A stretch of 64,000 nt of DNA, from NCBI GenBank assembly GCA_026708085.1, contig JAPOVP010000093.1, positions 46,954 to 110,953 on the forward strand, in the 5' to 3' direction. Under the pieces are notes generated by a model, which searched no databases, had not been told where the DNA came from, and was given only the letters and a program-made list of their open reading frames with translations. Origin of the DNA: Caldilineaceae bacterium. GTDB lineage: Bacteria; Chloroflexota; Anaerolineae; Caldilineales; Caldilineaceae. Below are positions 1 to 8,819 of the stretch, piece after piece. Position 1 is the stretch's first letter. Every line of letters begins with the position of its first letter. A program made the position numbers and the translations under genes.

Positions 1-381
1 CAGCGGATTGGTGCCCTCGATCTGATCAACGTATATGCGGCGGTCCTGGTAGCGGACGGCTAAAGAAACTGTCTCTCCGGACAACTGATGGAGGTCATTC
101 ATATAGGGCAGGGCCCGAGATCTGAAGCTCAACTGGTGGAGAAAAGCTTGAGACAAAATTAGCACAGATGGCCCTAAAGAATATTTGTCAGTTTCCTGAT
201 GCTGGATCGCTAAGCCCTTTTCAACGAGAGTGGTCAAATAACGATGAGCCGCACCTCTACTCAAGTTGAGGTCTTTAGCAAGGTCAGTCACACCAGCTGG
301 AATAGAACGCCTGGCCAAATATAGAAGAACATCAACTGCTCTTTCTACTGCAACGACTGTGCGATGCCTCTTGTCCGTCAT
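1..381 (-). CDS. IclR family transcriptional regulator, N-terminal part
   Basis: This gene runs off the left edge; 127 codons are visible from an ATG at 379-381. The visible protein opens with an IclR winged helix-turn-helix (about residues 10-65: VERAVDVLLYLARR, then DLAKDLNLSRGAAHRYLTTL), followed by the start of the ligand-binding domain (YSLGPSVLILSQ, LSGETVSLAVRY, VDQIEGTNPL). IclR proteins are dimeric repressors or activators, usually of carbon-source catabolism. Its target and effector cannot be seen because the rest of the gene and its downstream neighbours lie outside the window. Codons are richer in A/T (many TTG, TTA, CTT) than in the genes after position 3100, which may indicate a different history. 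The family call rests on the two-domain layout and the HTH wording and is fairly secure. Confidence 0.82.
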   Translation of the reverse strand, partial: MTDKRHRTVVAVERAVDVLLYLARRSIPAGVTDLAKDLNLSRGAAHRYLTTLVEKGLAIQHQETDKYSLGPSVLILSQAFLHQLSFRSRALPYMNDLHQLSGETVSLAVRYQDRRIYVDQIEGTNPL

Positions 382-642
382 ATTGTTGTTAATACCCAAA
401 AAGTTATGATGAATATCCTCAGCGGCGTCATAAAGTAATAACAATCCTTACGAAATCTTGTTACTTTGCCAGGCCGCTGAGTATAACGTTCAGTCCAAAC
501 AACAAGATAAGCAAAGGCTGCGTCGCCCATTTGCCGGAAGGATGATGGAACACTGGGTCGCAACAATGGGAATTGGGAGTAGTTGCGGAATCTGATTCCG
601 CAAGCCATCGTACTATAGATAGTCTGCCTTGTCAAACGGGGT

Positions 643-1129
643 TAATTTGGGGGGTGCATCCCAAAATGGGGGCGGATTTTCCTATATCTCGGGTAGCAAC
701 GGATCCGCACCCATCTCGCGATCAACTCTGAGTCAGAGGAAAAGGCAGTTCTCTCTCTTCACTCCTTTTCTCTCTCTCCTTGCTTTTTTGGGCGGTCGGG
801 CGCAAGCGCCCTCCCTTGTGCGGGGGCTCCGCCCCCGCAACGCCCCCTCTCCTACAACCTGCCTCGCCGACCTGGTGTCGATATCCGTAATAGGTCTCCA
901 ATCGAAGGAGTTTCGCCAAACCACGTCCCGCCAGTCCCATCAACTCTCTGTAGGTGCCGGCCTTGTGCCTGCCCTCGCGCCCCCTCCAATTAACGGACCC
1001 CACGATAGGGCCAGGCCCGGCGCCTGCCCCGCCCCTCTCCAAAAGCCGGTAAACAAATTCAACCACCGCTGTCATCGATTCCCCGCCAGACTGTTCCCAC
1101 CCCAAATCTGGGATGCACCCTAATTTGGG
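643..1129. mobile_element. Non-autonomous (MITE-like) element with TIRs and 9-bp target duplication
   Basis: The 469-bp body (652-1120) is bounded by imperfect terminal inverted repeats of about 20 bp. The left end reads GGGTGCATCCCA... at 652-671. The right end, 1100-1120, read on the minus strand, begins with the same 12 bases. Immediately outside lie identical 9-bp direct repeats, TAATTTGGG at 643-651 and 1121-1129, as expected of a target-site duplication. The interior carries no credible gene. It contains a strong GC hairpin (GCGGGGGC at 820-827, TCC, GCCCCCGC at 831-838) inside a module also found near 58293 and 63951. A transposase that recognises these ends is not visible in the window. 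Confidence 0.75.
795..861 (-). repeat. Dispersed GC-hairpin module, copy 1
   Basis: This stretch is nearly identical, on the opposite strand, to 58275-58342 and to the last ~55 bases of the window. The core is an 8-bp perfect stem with a 3-base loop (820-838), flanked by CCCTCCCTTGT on one side and AACGCCCCC on the other. It lies inside the MITE-like element, so the module occurs in more than one type of repeat. There is no T-tract, so it is not a standard terminator. Confidence 0.7.
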
Positions 1130-1329
1130 TCACCCCCGAAGTAACTGCGGGAAATTGCTAGAAGAAACTAAGCGTGGCATAACCACTCCATTCTCAATAG
1201 GCGCAGGAAAGTTATGCTGGCGAGCGGGTGTCCGTCAATTTTTTGAGAAAGTGGTGTATGGTGGGTCCCAATGTTTGGACCACGAAACGCGTATAATAAG
1301 GTGCATCCAAACGAATGCGGCCGGCTCTG

Positions 1330-1765
1330 AACAGAGCACGAAGTGCACTTCAGCCAGTGTGCGATAGTTGAGGCTTTAGAGGAGTTTCTCCTGGTTGTAA
1401 GAGTCGAAATAGGCGGTTGGGCGGGTGCAGTTGCTGTACGGTGTCACACTGGTTGAGATAAATGCACTCGTATCTGACGGTGCGCCATAAGCGTTCGCAG
1501 ATGAAGTTGTCGAGGGCGCGGCCCCGACCACGCATGCTGACCTGAAGGTTGTCAGCGAGCAGGTAGGCGGAGAATGTATCGGCCGTGAACTGTGCGCCTT
1601 GGTCGGCGTCAAAGATCTTGGGTCGACCTTTGCAGGGCGCTTGGCGCGGAGCATCGAGACAGGAGATGCCGTCTAAGGTGTTGGGGAGTTGCCGGGCGAG
1701 CACATGACGACTGTGCCAGTCGATTACAGCGACCATGTACACGGGCCGGCGCAGCAGCGGCACTT
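1330..1765 (-). pseudogene. IS3-family transposase (OrfB, integrase core) remnant
   Basis: The minus strand encodes the middle and C-terminal part of an IS3-type OrfB integrase core: VYMVAVIDWHSRHVLA, then FDADQGAQFTADTF (second catalytic Asp), DNFICERLWRTVRYE (catalytic Glu), and YFDSYNQEKLL. The remnant is broken at several points. A TAA stop lies just upstream of the VPLLRRPVY segment, where the first catalytic Asp region (usually W-TDITY) should be. The frame shifts after TVQQLH, so that the AYFDSYNQE segment is in another frame. A further stop follows before SLNYRTLAEVHF. OrfA and the terminal repeats were not found. It cannot be functional. Confidence 0.78.
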
Positions 1766-1878
1766 AGGCGATGTGAACAACCGTTAAGTCGCAAAACGGG
1801 AAGGCAACGACAAAGCGCAGGCCTGAGGCTTACAAAAAGGTCTCGCTGCCTCTTCCTGATGGGCCGGCAGGCTTCCTT

Positions 1879-2406
1879 CTATTCGACCTCCAATGCCTTT
1901 ACGGTCAGTTCTGGCACGTGATGAACAGGATCAATCCCGTCCATGACCGCCACAAAGGAAATAATGTCGTCCACAACAACACGTGCGGGGAAGTCGCGGT
2001 AATGCAACACTACCTGGTCCTCACCCCAGCCTTCGGTTCGATCGTCAAGTGCGACATACACCCACATCTCAATATAAGTCTCGGTCTCCGAGGCTATGTG
2101 CCCTACCTGTCCACGAAAGTAGACGGTCTTGCCTTCGTTCTGATCGGCATCGCCCAAGAGCGTGTCGTAGGAGATCGTCTCGGCCTCACTTCTCCATTCT
2201 GTGAACGTAAGCGTTGGCACAGGTGTCGTGGTAGGCTCGTCCCCTGAAGAGCCTTCGGCAGATGAGGAGTCGCCGAGTTTTCCCTGGGTATAGTTGAAGT
2301 AAGTTCCAATCGACAGGAGCGCAATCAGCCCCACCGAAAGCAATATGGCTTTCCCCCAACTCGCCTTCTGCCCTGACCTTGCCTCCGGTTGTTGTTCTGG
2401 ATCCAT
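1879..2406 (-). CDS. Hypothetical membrane-anchored protein with OB-fold-like outer domain
   Basis: The 175-residue protein starts best at the ATG at 2404-2406 (MDPEQQPEARSG); an upstream in-frame start would add 17 unlikely residues. One membrane segment (about residues 16-38, AILLSVGLIALLSIGTYF) follows a short charged N-terminus. Then comes a Ser/Thr/Pro/Glu-rich linker and an extracytoplasmic domain of about 100 residues. The pattern EGKTVYFRGQVGHI...WVYVALDD...WGEDQVVLHYRDFPARVVVDDIISFVAVMDGI resembles the beta-barrel pattern of OB-fold (tRNA_anti-like) domains seen in small secreted proteins. No function is assigned. It lies alone between two repeat elements. Confidence 0.6.
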   Translation of the reverse strand: MDPEQQPEARSGQKASWGKAILLSVGLIALLSIGTYFNYTQGKLGDSSSAEGSSGDEPTTTPVPTLTFTEWRSEAETISYDTLLGDADQNEGKTVYFRGQVGHIASETETYIEMWVYVALDDRTEGWGEDQVVLHYRDFPARVVVDDIISFVAVMDGIDPVHHVPELTVKALEVE

Positions 2407-2690
2407 GAATTGCCCCCTGATGGCACAGACAAACTGGTCAGCCACCACAGCAACCAAAGATCAGTCTGCCAACCAATGAAGTTGCTGTCGTGCTGACAAT
2501 TTAACACTCGCGCAACTCGAAGATCAAGAAGACGGAGATGACATCCTTTGTCGAGTGGGTCACTACGGTGTGGCTGCTGTGAAGCATTCCTTGTTTCATC
2601 TTCCATTGTATCCAATGTATCGAAAGTACCAAACCGTATTCCTGTACCAAGGGCAAGTGGCGGCCCCCGGGAAGGGGCTTCCCCAGAGTG

Positions 2691-3094
2691 GGTGTGCATC
2701 CCACAATGGGGGAGAACTTTCGCATGTCTTAGGTAACGAGGAAGCCAACCCCAGCCCTCACAACTGTACCCGATCAAATGCCCAGCCATTACTCACTACC
2801 CACTACCCACTGACCCCTAACCACTGCAGTTCGCGCCCTCGCAACGCCCCCGCCTTGACTACCCACCGAGCTGGTTTTTCCACACCATCGTGCCAACCCA
2901 ACAGTTTTCTCCCCAAAACGGTCCTGTAGGGGCAGGCCTTGTGCCTGCCCTGTGCCCCCCATTCAACGGATCTCCCGGTAAGGTCTGCCTCGGCGCCTGC
3001 CCTGCGTCTCTCCAAGAGCCGGTAAGTGATTTCAGCCGCCGCTGGCATCAATTGCTGGCCAGACTGTTCCCACCCCTTGTCTGGGACGCACGCC
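2691..3094. mobile_element. Second, diverged copy of the MITE-like element
   Basis: This 404-bp stretch aligns by eye along its length with 652-1120. It has the same left end (GGTGTGCATCCCACAATGGGG) and right end (CCTTGTCTGGGACGCACGCC, minus-strand match), the same GGCCTTGTGCCTGCCCT centre, and the same AAGAGCCGGTAA and CCAGACTGTTCCCACCCC segments. No clear target duplication flanks it, and the GC hairpin of copy 1 is missing or worn away, so it is probably the older insertion. It contains no credible coding region. Confidence 0.6.
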
Positions 3095-3180
3095 TTGCCA
3101 TCCCCCCTTGACGCCCGTGATAAGATCTACCCGTGCCGCGCCCGCCAGTTTTCGATAATGGCCGACCTCGGGAGAATCGG

Positions 3181-4992
3181 ATGCGCTCACCAACTGTTAC
3201 CGCACTGCCCCAATCTGCCTTCACCCTCCTCAGACAGGAACTGAAAAGACAAATTCCCCGCATAACGCTCCTCGTCGCACTCGCCCTCATCGGCACGGCA
3301 GTCGGCCTGGTCCAGCCCTTCCTATTCAAACTGCTCATCGACACGGCCATTCCAACCGCCGACCTACGCCTGATCGGCCTCCTCCTCGTCGGCATGGTAG
3401 TCGTGCCCGTCCTTAGTGCCGGCCTCAATGCCGCCAACCACTACCTGCGCGCCTACATCGGCGAAAGCGTCTCCCAACGCCTGCGCCGCGAACTGTTCGG
3501 CCACCTCCTGCATGTCCGCCTCGCCGACCTGGAGCAGTTCAAGACCGGGGAGCATCTTCATCGCCTGACTCGCAGCTGCGGCAGAATCGGCGACGTCTTC
3601 GTCGGGAACCACCTTCTGCCGCTGGCAATGAGCACCATCCTCCTTCTGGGCACGCTCGCCGCCATGACGGCGCTGCACTGGCGCCTCACCATTCTGGCGC
3701 TGCTCGCCTTCCCCCTCTCGTATCTCCTGACAAGGAAGACGCGCAGACAAGCCCGCACCCTTGAACGCGACTTTTCCAATACGTTAGAGGCTGGCCAGAG
3801 CTACCTGAACGAATTCTTCCCTGGCATGCGCACAATCCGGGCCTTCAACGCCGAGCCCTATGAAAATGCGCGCTGGCAGGACTGGCTCGTGAAGCATCGG
3901 AGCATTAAAGCCAGGGTCACGGCCTTCCACGAACTGATCCGCATAGTCCTGCCCGAAACCGTCAACTACGTCGCCGCCGGCCTCGTCTTCGGGTACGGCG
4001 CCTTCGAGATCATTCAGGGCCGGCTGACCATAGGCAGTCTCGTCGCCTTTGCCGCCTACCTTCCCCGCGCCTACGCCGTCCTGCAGTCTCTGCTCGGCAC
4101 ACACGTCAACCTGCAGGAGGCCCGCGTCAACGCCGAAAAAGTGGATGCCCTTTTTGCCCTCCCCCATGAACCATCCGGCGCAATGGTCCTGACGGCCGGG
4201 GATTCCTCACAAGAGACGGGCGGCACAAGCATGCCTCCTCTTACGGGCGCCGCGCTGGCCTTCAACAACGTCTCCTTCGACTACGGCCGCGGCGACTTCG
4301 GCGCACGCGACCTCACCTTCCGTATAGAGCCCGGCGAGTTCGTCGGCATCGTCGGTCCTAGTGGCGGCGGCAAGTCCACCATCATCGACCTGATCATGGG
4401 CTTCTACACGCCACAGTCCGGCACCATCACGCTGGACGGGATCGACCTCCAGGAACTTTCCCTGACCTCGCTGCGTAGTCAGATCGGCCTCGTGTCCCAG
4501 GATCTGTTCTTCTGGAACGACAGCATTAGCCGCAACGTAACCTATCCCCGCACTGACGAAGATGCCGGCGCCGTCATCGAAGCCGCCCGCACAGCACAAA
4601 TCGATGAATTCATCACCAGCCTGCCCCGCGACTACCGCACCGTCATCGGCGAACGCGGTCAGACGCTCTCCGGCGGTGAACGCCAGCGCCTGGCCATCGC
4701 TCGCGCCCTCCTCAAGCGCCCCCGGCTCCTCCTGCTCGACGAGGCCACCTCCGCACTCGACGCCCTCACAGAGCAGAAGGTCCGCACCGCCTTCGAAAAC
4801 GCACGGGAGGGACGGACCGCCATCGTCGTCGCCCATCGGCTGACTACGATTCTCAATGCAGATTGCATTTTGGTGATTGACGAGGGTCGAATCGTGGAGG
4901 TGGGCAGCCGCATTGAACTGCTGAGGCGTGGCGGTCTGTTCTCGGACCTGTATAAGGCACAATCTTTTGATCTTCCTGCGATCGCGCTATAA
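3181..4992 (+). CDS. ABC exporter, fused membrane and ATPase domains (MsbA/MDR type)
   Basis: This is a half-transporter expected to act as a homodimer, or with a partner, to export a lipid, peptide or drug. About residues 1-310 form the six-helix membrane domain (first helix ITLLVALALIGTAVGLV). The C-terminal ATPase has Walker A GPSGGGKST (near residue 392), signature LSGGERQRLAIARALL (near 495), Walker B LLLLDEATSALD and the switch His in VVAHRLT. All catalytic elements are intact. I chose the ATG at 3181, preceded by GGGAG at about 7 bases, over a GTG at 3133. The gene stands alone ahead of transketolase; the substrate cannot be read from the sequence. Confidence 0.88.
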   Translation: MRSPTVTALPQSAFTLLRQELKRQIPRITLLVALALIGTAVGLVQPFLFKLLIDTAIPTADLRLIGLLLVGMVVVPVLSAGLNAANHYLRAYIGESVSQRLRRELFGHLLHVRLADLEQFKTGEHLHRLTRSCGRIGDVFVGNHLLPLAMSTILLLGTLAAMTALHWRLTILALLAFPLSYLLTRKTRRQARTLERDFSNTLEAGQSYLNEFFPGMRTIRAFNAEPYENARWQDWLVKHRSIKARVTAFHELIRIVLPETVNYVAAGLVFGYGAFEIIQGRLTIGSLVAFAAYLPRAYAVLQSLLGTHVNLQEARVNAEKVDALFALPHEPSGAMVLTAGDSSQETGGTSMPPLTGAALAFNNVSFDYGRGDFGARDLTFRIEPGEFVGIVGPSGGGKSTIIDLIMGFYTPQSGTITLDGIDLQELSLTSLRSQIGLVSQDLFFWNDSISRNVTYPRTDEDAGAVIEAARTAQIDEFITSLPRDYRTVIGERGQTLSGGERQRLAIARALLKRPRLLLLDEATSALDALTEQKVRTAFENAREGRTAIVVAHRLTTILNADCILVIDEGRIVEVGSRIELLRRGGLFSDLYKAQSFDLPAIAL

Positions 4993-4993
4993 T
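4965..4993 (+). promoter_or_regulatory. Predicted sigma-70-type promoter for the transketolase gene
   Basis: A perfect TATAAT (4988-4993) overlaps the stop codon of the ABC exporter. TTTTGA lies 17 bases upstream (4965-4970). The predicted start near 5000 gives a leader of about 75 bases to the transketolase ATG. The -35 is weak, so this is a moderate prediction. Confidence 0.4.
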
Positions 4994-5074
4994 CCGTAGT
5001 AATCTCTGCGGCCAACGCCTCCTTAACCCGCCGCTGGCTGACAGCTACCATTCACCCTAAGGATTCTGCCACCG

Positions 5075-7147
5075 ATGTCACCAAACACTAACGGCCAGGG
5101 CGCCGCGCCCCTGCCTTTCGAAAGCCCCACCCTCGATCCGGATTTGGAAGAAAGCGTAGTCAACACTATCCGCATGCTCGCACTGGACGCCGTACAGGCC
5201 GCCAACTCAGGACACGCCGGCCTGCCCATGGGCATGGCCACCGCTGCCCTGACCCTCTGGCGCCGGCATCTGCGCTACAACCCGGCCAACCCCGACTGGC
5301 ACAACCGGGACCGCTTCATCCTCAGCGCCGGCCACGGCTCCATGCTCCTCTATTCCCTGCTCCACCTGACCGGCTACGATCTCCCCCTCCAAGAGCTCAA
5401 GAACTTCCGCCAGTACGGCAGCATGACCCCAGGCCACCCCGAATACGGCCACGCGCCCGGTGTCGAGACCACCACCGGCCCGCTCGGCCAGGGCTTCGCC
5501 AACGGCGTCGGCATGGCCATCGCCGAACAGTGGCTCGCCGCCACCTTCAACCGGCCCGGCCACGACGTCATTTCACACCATATCTACGCCATCGTCAGTG
5601 ACGGCGACCTAATGGAGGGTGTCGCCCAGGAGGCCGCCAGCCTCGCCGGCCACCTCCGCCTCGGCAAACTGATCTATCTCTACGACGACAACCGCGTCAC
5701 CATCGACGGCTACACCGACCTGGCCTTCACCGAAAACCAGTACCAGCGCTTCGAGGCCTACGGCTGGCACGTTCTCAAGGTGGACGGTATGGACGCAGCT
5801 GCCGTCGACGCCGCCATCGACGCCGCCAAGCAGGACCCCCGCCCCAGCCTTATCGGTTGCACCACCGTCATTGGTTTCGGCGCCCCCAAACAGGGCGAGC
5901 CCGACATGCACAGTGACGCCCTCCCCGACGAAGAGGTCGCCCAGACTAAGGTCAACCTCGAATGGCCCCAGGAGCCCACATTCTATCTGCCCGACGACGT
6001 GCGCGACTTCTGCCTCCAGGCAGTCCAACGCGGCAAAAGGCTCGAATCCGACGATAGCACGCTGTGGGACGCCTACGCGGCCGCCCACCCGGACCTTGCC
6101 GCCCAGCTCAGCGCGATGCTGCAGGGCGAGCTCCCGGACGGCTGGGAGGAAGCCCTGCCCATCTTCGACGGTGGTGGCAGCGCTGCCACCCGTAACGCCA
6201 GCGGCGATACCCTCAACGCCCTCGCGCCCGTCATCACCAATCTCATCGGCGGCAGCGCCGACCTCGCGCCCAGCAACAAGACGATCATCAGCGGCAGCCC
6301 CGACTTCCAGCCCGACTCCTATAGCGGCCGCAACTTCCGTTTCGGCGTGCGCGAACACGGCATGGGCGCCGTCCTTAACGGCATGGCCCTACACGGCGGC
6401 GTAATTCCCTACGGAGGCACCTTCCTCGTCTTCAGTGACTACATGCGCGCCAGCATCCGCCTCGCCGCCCTCATGGGCGCGCCCGTCATCTTCATCTTCA
6501 CCCACGACAGCATCGGCGTCGGCGAAGACGGGCCCACCCATCAGCCTGTCGAACAGGTGGCCGCCCTGCGCGCCATTCCTAACCTCACCGTCATCCGCCC
6601 TGCCGACGCCAACGAGGTGGCGCAGGCCTGGAAAGCCGCCCTGCAAAACAAGAGCGGCCCCACCGCATTGATCTTCTCGCGCCAGAATCTGCCCGTCTAT
6701 GATCGCACCGTCGCCGGCGTTGCTGCAGTCGATGGCGCGGCCCAGGGCGGTTATGTCTTTTACCAGAGCAACGGAGCAAGCGGCGCCGCGCCCGAGCTGG
6801 CTCTCATCTCCTCCGGCAGCGAGCTTGAGCTCGCCTACAATGCAGCCCAACAACTCGCCCAAACCGGCGCTGCCGTCCGCGTCGTCAGCCTGCTCAGCTG
6901 GGAGCTCTTCTCCGCACAGTCGCCCGCCTACCAGCAGGACGTCCTGCCGACGAACGCCCTCAAGCTTTCCGTCGAAGCCGGCGTCACCCAGGGCTGGGAG
7001 CGTTGGGTCGGCAACGACACCGCCCGCGGCGCCGCCATCGGCCTCAACCGCTTCGGCGCCAGCGCGCCCCAGCAGGATGTCTACGCCAATCTCGGCCTGA
7101 CCGTCGACGCCGTGGTCAGCGCTGCCCAAGAACTCCTGGAGGCGTAG
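5075..7147 (+). CDS. tkt: Transketolase
   Basis: The 690-residue protein is a thiamine-diphosphate enzyme that moves two-carbon units between ketoses and aldoses in the non-oxidative pentose phosphate pathway. An N-terminal extension of about 25 residues precedes the usual start ([27 protein letters not shown]). The ThDP-binding segment is SDGDLMEG (about 175-182) with [10 protein letters not shown]. The conserved catalytic Glu lies in the segment [13 protein letters not shown] (about 423-435), and [20 protein letters not shown] is the typical phosphate/substrate region. Length and motif order fit a complete enzyme. An AAGGA ribosome site lies about 11 bases before the ATG. The following DUF6391 gene starts six bases after the stop, so the two are probably co-transcribed. 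Confidence 0.95.
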   Translation: MSPNTNGQGAAPLPFESPTLDPDLEESVVNTIRMLALDAVQAANSGHAGLPMGMATAALTLWRRHLRYNPANPDWHNRDRFILSAGHGSMLLYSLLHLTGYDLPLQELKNFRQYGSMTPGHPEYGHAPGVETTTGPLGQGFANGVGMAIAEQWLAATFNRPGHDVISHHIYAIVSDGDLMEGVAQEAASLAGHLRLGKLIYLYDDNRVTIDGYTDLAFTENQYQRFEAYGWHVLKVDGMDAAAVDAAIDAAKQDPRPSLIGCTTVIGFGAPKQGEPDMHSDALPDEEVAQTKVNLEWPQEPTFYLPDDVRDFCLQAVQRGKRLESDDSTLWDAYAAAHPDLAAQLSAMLQGELPDGWEEALPIFDGGGSAATRNASGDTLNALAPVITNLIGGSADLAPSNKTIISGSPDFQPDSYSGRNFRFGVREHGMGAVLNGMALHGGVIPYGGTFLVFSDYMRASIRLAALMGAPVIFIFTHDSIGVGEDGPTHQPVEQVAALRAIPNLTVIRPADANEVAQAWKAALQNKSGPTALIFSRQNLPVYDRTVAGVAAVDGAAQGGYVFYQSNGASGAAPELALISSGSELELAYNAAQQLAQTGAAVRVVSLLSWELFSAQSPAYQQDVLPTNALKLSVEAGVTQGWERWVGNDTARGAAIGLNRFGASAPQQDVYANLGLTVDAVVSAAQELLEA

Positions 7148-7153
7148 TCGTCT

Positions 7154-7747
7154 ATGCTTGGGGCCATGTCCGCCGTCCTCCAGCAGACCCGGCAGCATCA
7201 CGCCATCGAACACGCCACCATCCATCTGCTGGCAGCTCGCTTCCCCCGCCGTGTCTTCGCCGGCATGAGCGACCCTTGGGGCTTCACGCTGTACGGGCAG
7301 CTGTCCAGCGAAGACATCGAAGAGGCCGTCGGCGAAGCCATTCAGCGCCTTCAGGACGGCGAGGAGGAGTTGGCCTACCATCCCAACTGCGGCACCAACC
7401 TCACCGCCACGATCCTTTTGGTGACCTCGGCCGCTTTACTCGGAAGCTTCGATTGGCGGAATTCGCATCTTCCCTGGCCCGCAGGGACGTTCCCCTTGGG
7501 CGAGGAAAAAGGTCCAGCCGACCGCGATGCCTCTCCAGTCCGACGCAGACCGGGCGGCAAGTCATTCCTTGATAGAATGACAATTACGGCCGGATTGATG
7601 ACGCTTGCCTTACTGGTCTCAACGCCGCTGGGGATGCGATTGCAGCGTCTGACAACCTTACACAATATCGGCAATCGCGCGTTGGCCCAAGTCGTACCCG
7701 TAAAGCGCGGCCAGGCCTATCGTGTCACCTTCGCAGAACCGCAATGA
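7154..7747 (+). CDS. DUF6391-type membrane protein
   Basis: The 197-residue protein has the features I associate with the DUF6391 family: an early HHAIEHATIHLL motif, GMSDPWGFTLYGQLSSEDIEEAVGEAIQRLQDGEEELAYHPNCGTNL, then hydrophobic segments (ATILLVTSAALLGSF and TAGLMTLALLVSTPLGM). The two His-containing motifs and the single Cys could bind a metal, but no activity is established for the family. The C-terminal segment AQVVPVKRGQAYRVTF resembles other family tails. An alternative ATG at 7166 would remove four residues. It lies in a row of plus-strand genes six bases after transketolase. Confidence 0.65.
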   Translation: MLGAMSAVLQQTRQHHAIEHATIHLLAARFPRRVFAGMSDPWGFTLYGQLSSEDIEEAVGEAIQRLQDGEEELAYHPNCGTNLTATILLVTSAALLGSFDWRNSHLPWPAGTFPLGEEKGPADRDASPVRRRPGGKSFLDRMTITAGLMTLALLVSTPLGMRLQRLTTLHNIGNRALAQVVPVKRGQAYRVTFAEPQ

Positions 7748-7748
7748 A

Positions 7749-7766
7749 CGGGGGCCACTACCCCCG
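7749..7766 (+). other. Short GC hairpin between genes
   Basis: CGGGGG (7749-7754), a CCACTA loop and CCCCCG (7761-7766) make a perfect 6-bp stem just after the DUF6391 stop and 14 bases before holA. No T-tract follows, so it may be an RNA-processing or weak attenuation structure rather than a terminator. Confidence 0.4.
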
Positions 7767-7780
7767 AGACTGGTAACGCA

Positions 7781-8803
7781 TTGACAAACTATCTGTTCCT
7801 TGCGCCGGATGAGTTCCTATTGGGGCAGCGCCTTGGCCAGTTGAAGCAGGCCCTCGGCGATCCGGAAATGGCCTCGCTGAATATCGCCGAAGTGGACGGC
7901 GCCCGCTCCAACGCTAGCGATATTCTCTACCATGCAGGCGCCTTGCCCTTCCTCGCCGACCGGCGCCTGATCATCGTGCGCGGCTATCTCGCCCATCTCG
8001 AGTCCCGCCTGGGCACGGCGAAGTCGCCCAATCCCACCGGACAGGCCGAAGTCCGGCAGATTCTAGGAGCGCTCGCCGCCCCGGGCTCAGCCAATGATCT
8101 CGTCTTTATCGACGACAAACTGGACAAACGGCGCGCGATCTGGAGAGGTCTGGACGGCCTCGCCGGACTTGAACGGCTCGGTAAGGACGGGCTCCTGGCG
8201 ATCGAGGAGTTGAACACGCCCAACCCCCGCGCCTTGCCCGCCTGGATCGCCAACACAGCCCGCCGCGACGGGATCGACATCGAAGGTCAGGCTGTGCAAA
8301 TGCTTGCAAGCTATGTTGGCGCCGACCTCCGCCTCCTGACCCTCGAGCTCGACAAACTGCGCTCCTACGCCGCCGGCCGCGCAGTCACACCGGACGACGT
8401 GCAGCGCCTCGTCAGCGACACCAGTGAAGCCCTCATCTGGGACCTCACCGACGCAATCGGCCAGCGCGACGGCCGTAAGGCGATGCGCGCCCTCTACGCA
8501 TTGCGCCGCAACGACGCCAGCCCGTTCTACCTTCTGACTATGATTACCCGCCAGTACCGCATCATGATCAAAGTTAAGGATGAGACCGCCCGCGCCTCAG
8601 GCAACGAATTTGACGTCGCCGGACGCGTCGGCGAGAACCCCTTTCCCGTCAAAAAGGCGATGGCCCAGAGCCGCAACTATGCCCTGCCCCAGCTGGAAGG
8701 AATCCTCGACCGGCTCCTCTCCTCCGACTTTGCCATGAAGACCGGCGCCGACCCCAATACCGAAATCGACATTCTTGTAGCAGAACTGACCCAATCCCGC
8801 TAG
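7781..8803 (+). CDS. holA: DNA polymerase III, delta subunit
   Basis: The 340-residue protein is the clamp-loader delta subunit, which opens the beta sliding clamp at primed DNA. It begins at a TTG (7781). The N-terminal segment NYLFLAPDEFLLGQRLGQLK and the following AGALPFLADRRLIIVRGYL match the delta family's first AAA-like domain (no Walker A, as usual for delta). DLRLLTLELDKLRSYAAGRAVTPDDVQRLVSDTSEALIWDLTDAIGQRD is the typical middle segment. The C-terminal collar region runs from about residue 245 to the end (YLLTMITRQYRIMIKVKDE). It is complete. The M16-like gene follows 16 bases later. Confidence 0.88.
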   Translation: MTNYLFLAPDEFLLGQRLGQLKQALGDPEMASLNIAEVDGARSNASDILYHAGALPFLADRRLIIVRGYLAHLESRLGTAKSPNPTGQAEVRQILGALAAPGSANDLVFIDDKLDKRRAIWRGLDGLAGLERLGKDGLLAIEELNTPNPRALPAWIANTARRDGIDIEGQAVQMLASYVGADLRLLTLELDKLRSYAAGRAVTPDDVQRLVSDTSEALIWDLTDAIGQRDGRKAMRALYALRRNDASPFYLLTMITRQYRIMIKVKDETARASGNEFDVAGRVGENPFPVKKAMAQSRNYALPQLEGILDRLLSSDFAMKTGADPNTEIDILVAELTQSR

Positions 8804-8819
8804 AGGAACACTACACCCG

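Noticed and set aside
378..635. Minus-strand open frame of 85 codons upstream of the IclR gene
   Set aside because: It overlaps the IclR start, has no ribosome site or recognisable motif, and runs into the mobile-element flank.
4207..4962. Long antisense frame within the ABC exporter
   Set aside because: It is a shadow of the GC-rich coding strand with low-complexity, Ala/Gly/Asp-rich composition.
6389..7381. 330-codon antisense frame across transketolase and the DUF6391 gene
   Set aside because: It spans two well-supported genes and has no family pattern; a GC-driven shadow.
7749..7766. GC hairpin as a terminator
   Set aside because: No T-tract follows and holA starts 14 bases later in the same direction.
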